A stretch of 9,029 nucleotides of DNA, from positions 1 through 9,029 of the forward strand of contig DKOD01000027.1 in the NCBI GenBank assembly GCA_002469865.1, given 5' to 3'. The notes under the pieces are model-generated. The model was not told the DNA's origin. It saw only the letters and a list, made by a program, of their open reading frames with translations, and did no database searches. Positions within the stretch are counted from its first letter, which is position 1. The number at the start of each line of letters is the position of its first letter. The translations under genes were made by a program, and so were the position numbers. Positions 7,389-9,029 of the stretch are shown piece after piece. The stretch is from Alphaproteobacteria bacterium UBA7371. Lineage in GTDB: Bacteria > Pseudomonadota > Alphaproteobacteria > UBA8317.

Positions 7389-8555
7389 ATGACGCAAACC
7401 GCCACCGGCCAAGTTCGTACCCTCATCGCCATTTATATCTCGGTGCTCCTCATTGGCTGCCTGTTTGGCATCACCATGCCGCTTTTGTCTTTGCGGTTGG
7501 AATGGATGGGGGCCTCAAAATCCATCAATGGCCTATCGGCAGCTATTGGGGTCTCATCCATGTTGATCATGGCCCCCTTCATGCCGCGTATATTGAGTTG
7601 GCTGGGCACCAAAACAACCATGCTTTGGGCTTGCCTGATGGCAAGCTGCGCGCTGAGCCTCTTCCCCATTTTTGCCGATATCATGCCTTGGTTCCCAATC
7701 CGCCTGTTTTTTGGCCTTGCCCTGACGGCATTATTCACCTGTTCAGAAACCTGGCTAAACCTCACGGTGCCTGCAAAAAATAGGGGCCTCATGCTTGGTC
7801 TCTATGGGACTATTTTGTCTGTTGGTTTTTCCTTGGGCCCCTACCTGCTTAGCCTCACGGGCATGGCGGGGGCTGCGCCATTCACCATGGCTGCCAGCAT
7901 GACGATCTTGGCTGGTCTTGCTATTTTCTTATTGACCAACAACGTCAAAACCGATGCGCCGGACAAGACCTCGGGCCTCATGAATCTTTGGGTCAAACAT
8001 CCCACGCCTTTTTTGGCAGCCTTTTTGTTTGGTGGCATCGAAACAGGCATTTTTACGCTTTTGCCGGTTCATGCCACCATGGCAGGTTTGGAGGCAGCAG
8101 CAGCAGCCCAATTGCTGGTGGCCGTGGGTGTGGGCAATGTGGCCATGCAATTGCCCATAGGCTGGCTTGCTGACCGTGTGAACAACCGGCTTTTGCTGGC
8201 CATATGTGCCCTATCAGGCCTTGCAGGTGGGGTGGCGTTGTTGCTGTTGGAGGTGGGCTCACCATTGATGATGGGATGGTTGGTTTTTTGGGGTGGCGCC
8301 GTGGTTGGTTTTTATACCGTGGGCTTGAGCATGTTGGTCAAAACCTCCCCCAGCGAACTTATCCCATCCATGAATGCCGGCTTTCTTACCATGTATGGTC
8401 TTGGTGCGGTCTTATTGCCCAGCGCCAGCGGGCTTGCCATGGATCATGCCGGCCTTATGGGTTTGCCTGGCATTTTGATATTTATCTGCGCCAGCTACCT
8501 GTCCCTTCTGACATGGCGTTGGTGGGGCCACCGACGCCTAAAACACAGCCTTTAA
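7389..8555 (+). CDS. Major facilitator superfamily transporter, YcaD-like
   Basis: 388 residues and very hydrophobic, consistent with 12 membrane helices in two six-helix halves joined by a polar loop near 184-206 (NNVKTDAPDKTSG). Helix 1 begins at about residue 11. The SETWLN motif (119-124) followed by NRGLMLGLYGTILSVGFSLG recalls the ESWL-type motif of the YcaD-like branch; WLADRVNNR (259-267) is the MFS loop motif between helices 8 and 9, and GFYTVGLSMLV (307-317) is also family-like. Members are proton-driven carriers, but the substrate is unknown. ATG 7389 follows NUDIX after 17 bases. A GGGGG run ends only one base before the ATG, so the ribosome site is poorly placed. No intact terminator is visible after the stop. 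Confidence 0.92.
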   Translation: MTQTATGQVRTLIAIYISVLLIGCLFGITMPLLSLRLEWMGASKSINGLSAAIGVSSMLIMAPFMPRILSWLGTKTTMLWACLMASCALSLFPIFADIMPWFPIRLFFGLALTALFTCSETWLNLTVPAKNRGLMLGLYGTILSVGFSLGPYLLSLTGMAGAAPFTMAASMTILAGLAIFLLTNNVKTDAPDKTSGLMNLWVKHPTPFLAAFLFGGIETGIFTLLPVHATMAGLEAAAAAQLLVAVGVGNVAMQLPIGWLADRVNNRLLLAICALSGLAGGVALLLLEVGSPLMMGWLVFWGGAVVGFYTVGLSMLVKTSPSELIPSMNAGFLTMYGLGAVLLPSASGLAMDHAGLMGLPGILIFICASYLSLLTWRWWGHRRLKHSL

Positions 8556-8568
8556 ACGTGACAAGCTC

Positions 8569-8598
8569 TTGACGCTTGGACGCTTGGTTGGTTATAAG
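8569..8598 (+). promoter_or_regulatory. Probable rpmG promoter
   Basis: TTGACG (8569-8574) and TATAAG (8593-8598) are separated by 18 bases; each matches the sigma-70 consensus at five of six positions. They lie about 40 bases upstream of the rpmG start, in the 84-base gap after the MFS gene. The spacer and -35 contain a tandem octamer, GACGCTTG twice (8571-8586), followed by GTTGGTT. This would give rpmG its own transcript, fitting a ribosomal protein gene behind a likely weakly expressed transporter. Confidence 0.65.
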
Positions 8599-8627
8599 CC
8601 TTGGCTTCAGTCCACGAAGCATTATCC

Positions 8628-8631
8628 GGAG
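8628..8631 (+). promoter_or_regulatory. Ribosome binding site of rpmG
   Basis: GGAG sits eight bases before ATG 8640 and confirms that start. The same frame is open upstream to a TTG at 8601, but that lies only a few bases after the probable -10 and would add 13 residues not found in L33. Confidence 0.7.
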
Positions 8632-8639
8632 CCAATGCC

Positions 8640-8807
8640 ATGGCTAAGCCAACCACCGTCAAGATCCGCCTCAACAGCACCGCTGACACTGGCTTTTTTT
8701 ACGTGACCAAAAAGAACACCCGGACCATGACCGAGAAAATGGTGGTGCGTAAATACGACCCCGTGGCCCGCAAGCATGTGGAATTTAAGGAAGGCAAAAT
8801 CAAATAA
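8640..8807 (+). CDS. rpmG: 50S ribosomal protein L33, zinc-free form
   Basis: 55 residues, full length for the family. L33 is a small protein of the large ribosomal subunit near the E site. MAKPTTVKIRLNSTADTGFF followed by YVTKKN, then RKYDPVARKHVEFKEGKIK, is nearly the standard alphaproteobacterial sequence. It has no cysteine at all, so it is the C-minus form that does not bind zinc; the paired CxxC sites of the C-plus form are absent. ATG 8640 is supported by GGAG eight bases upstream and by the conserved MAKPTT start. It has its own promoter and is separated by 112 bases from the next gene. Confidence 0.98.
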   Translation: MAKPTTVKIRLNSTADTGFFYVTKKNTRTMTEKMVVRKYDPVARKHVEFKEGKIK

Positions 8808-8856
8808 GCCTTTGCATGGATATTCCTTGTGGCCATAATTTGGCCCGAGTTAACGT

Positions 8857-8884
8857 TTGCCTCTTCAAATTGCCAGACTATTCT
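8857..8884 (+). promoter_or_regulatory. Possible promoter of the polyprenyl synthetase gene
   Basis: TTGCCT (8857-8862) and TATTCT (8879-8884) with a 16-base spacer each match the sigma-70 consensus at four of six positions. They lie in the 112-base gap between rpmG and the last gene, about 35 bases before its start. The match is modest; this is a guess supported mainly by position. Confidence 0.35.
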
Positions 8885-8919
8885 TCTATGCCATGGGAAC
8901 AAAAACCCGGGGATAGTCA

Positions 8920-9029
8920 TTGAACCAAGCCTTCCAAGAAATACCAACACCTAAGGCGATTGACCGCCTGATTGCGCAATTTTCTAGCGAAATGCGCGAC
9001 GTGGATGATGTCATCCGGGAGCGATTAGG
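8920..9029 (+). CDS. Probable polyprenyl diphosphate synthase, N-terminus only
   Basis: 36 codons and part of another are visible before the window ends. The sequence IDRLIAQFSSEMRDVDDVIRERL resembles the N-terminal helix of trans-polyprenyl synthetases (IspB/SdsA type), where an acidic residue-M-x2-V/D-x2-I-x2-R-L pattern is common. These enzymes build the C40-C50 side chain of ubiquinone from isopentenyl diphosphate. The catalytic DDxxD motifs would be outside the window. The start is inferred as TTG 8920: an in-frame TAG lies at 8914-8916, so the gene cannot start earlier, GGGGA (8909-8913) is six bases upstream, and the first in-frame ATG (8992) falls inside the matching helix. The assignment rests on a short stretch and gene context, so it is tentative. 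Confidence 0.55.
   Translation, partial: MNQAFQEIPTPKAIDRLIAQFSSEMRDVDDVIRERL

Noticed and set aside
8793..8815. AAGGC/GCCTT stem spanning the rpmG stop codon
   Set aside because: Five pairs with a 12-base A-rich loop and no T-tract; too weak to call.
8831..8845. Hairpin GGCCA-TAATT-TGGCC after rpmG as a terminator
   Set aside because: The stem is only five pairs and is followed by CGAGTTAACG, with no T-run, so it does not support an intrinsic terminator.
1..9029. Mobile element, CRISPR array, tRNA or defence system
   Set aside because: I found no transposase, terminal repeats, spaced direct repeats, tRNA cloverleaf or defence-type protein; the window is filled with conserved genes and gaps no longer than 112 bases.

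Overview
The window looks like a conserved housekeeping block from an alphaproteobacterium of moderate GC content (judged by eye at just over 50%; lineage not fixed further). The evidence is the gene order (pyrC-like, plsY, topA, rnr, DUF983, NUDIX, MFS, rpmG, polyprenyl synthetase), the basic-tailed RNase R, the single zinc finger plus C-terminal repeats of TopA, and the cysteine-free L33. Every recognisable gene is on the + strand. I see no mobile element, CRISPR array, phage gene, RNA gene or toxin-type cassette.

Layout. Bases 1-1011 are the C-terminal three quarters of a dihydroorotase-family protein, probably the non-catalytic partner of an upstream pyrB. It overlaps plsY (1004-1624, acyl-phosphate glycerol-3-phosphate acyltransferase) by 8 bases. 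A 73-base gap follows, holding a consensus -35 hexamer; in many alphaproteobacteria dprA lies here, and it is absent. topA (1698-4184, DNA topoisomerase I) overlaps rnr (RNase R, probable start 4171). rnr touches a DUF983 zinc-ribbon membrane protein at TAATG (6390), which overlaps a NUDIX hydrolase (6751-7371) by 8 bases. An MFS transporter of the YcaD-like type (7389-8555) follows after 17 bases. This packing suggests one transcript from topA to the MFS gene. rpmG (8640-8807) has its own good promoter. After a 112-base gap, the first 110 bases of a probable polyprenyl diphosphate synthase start at a TTG and run off the window.

How the genes relate. The block mixes core functions: pyrimidine synthesis, phospholipid synthesis, DNA supercoiling, RNA decay, translation and quinone side-chain synthesis. 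The coupling is probably transcriptional rather than one pathway. I found no convincing new biological system. The points most worth a second look are the loss of all four visible metal-ligand positions in the dihydroorotase-like protein, the missing dprA, the topA/rnr overlap with two A7 tracts, the conserved but unexplained DUF983-NUDIX pair with its split NUDIX box, and two over-used words: four copies of an 11-mer within about 760 bases, and 21 copies of CCATGG.
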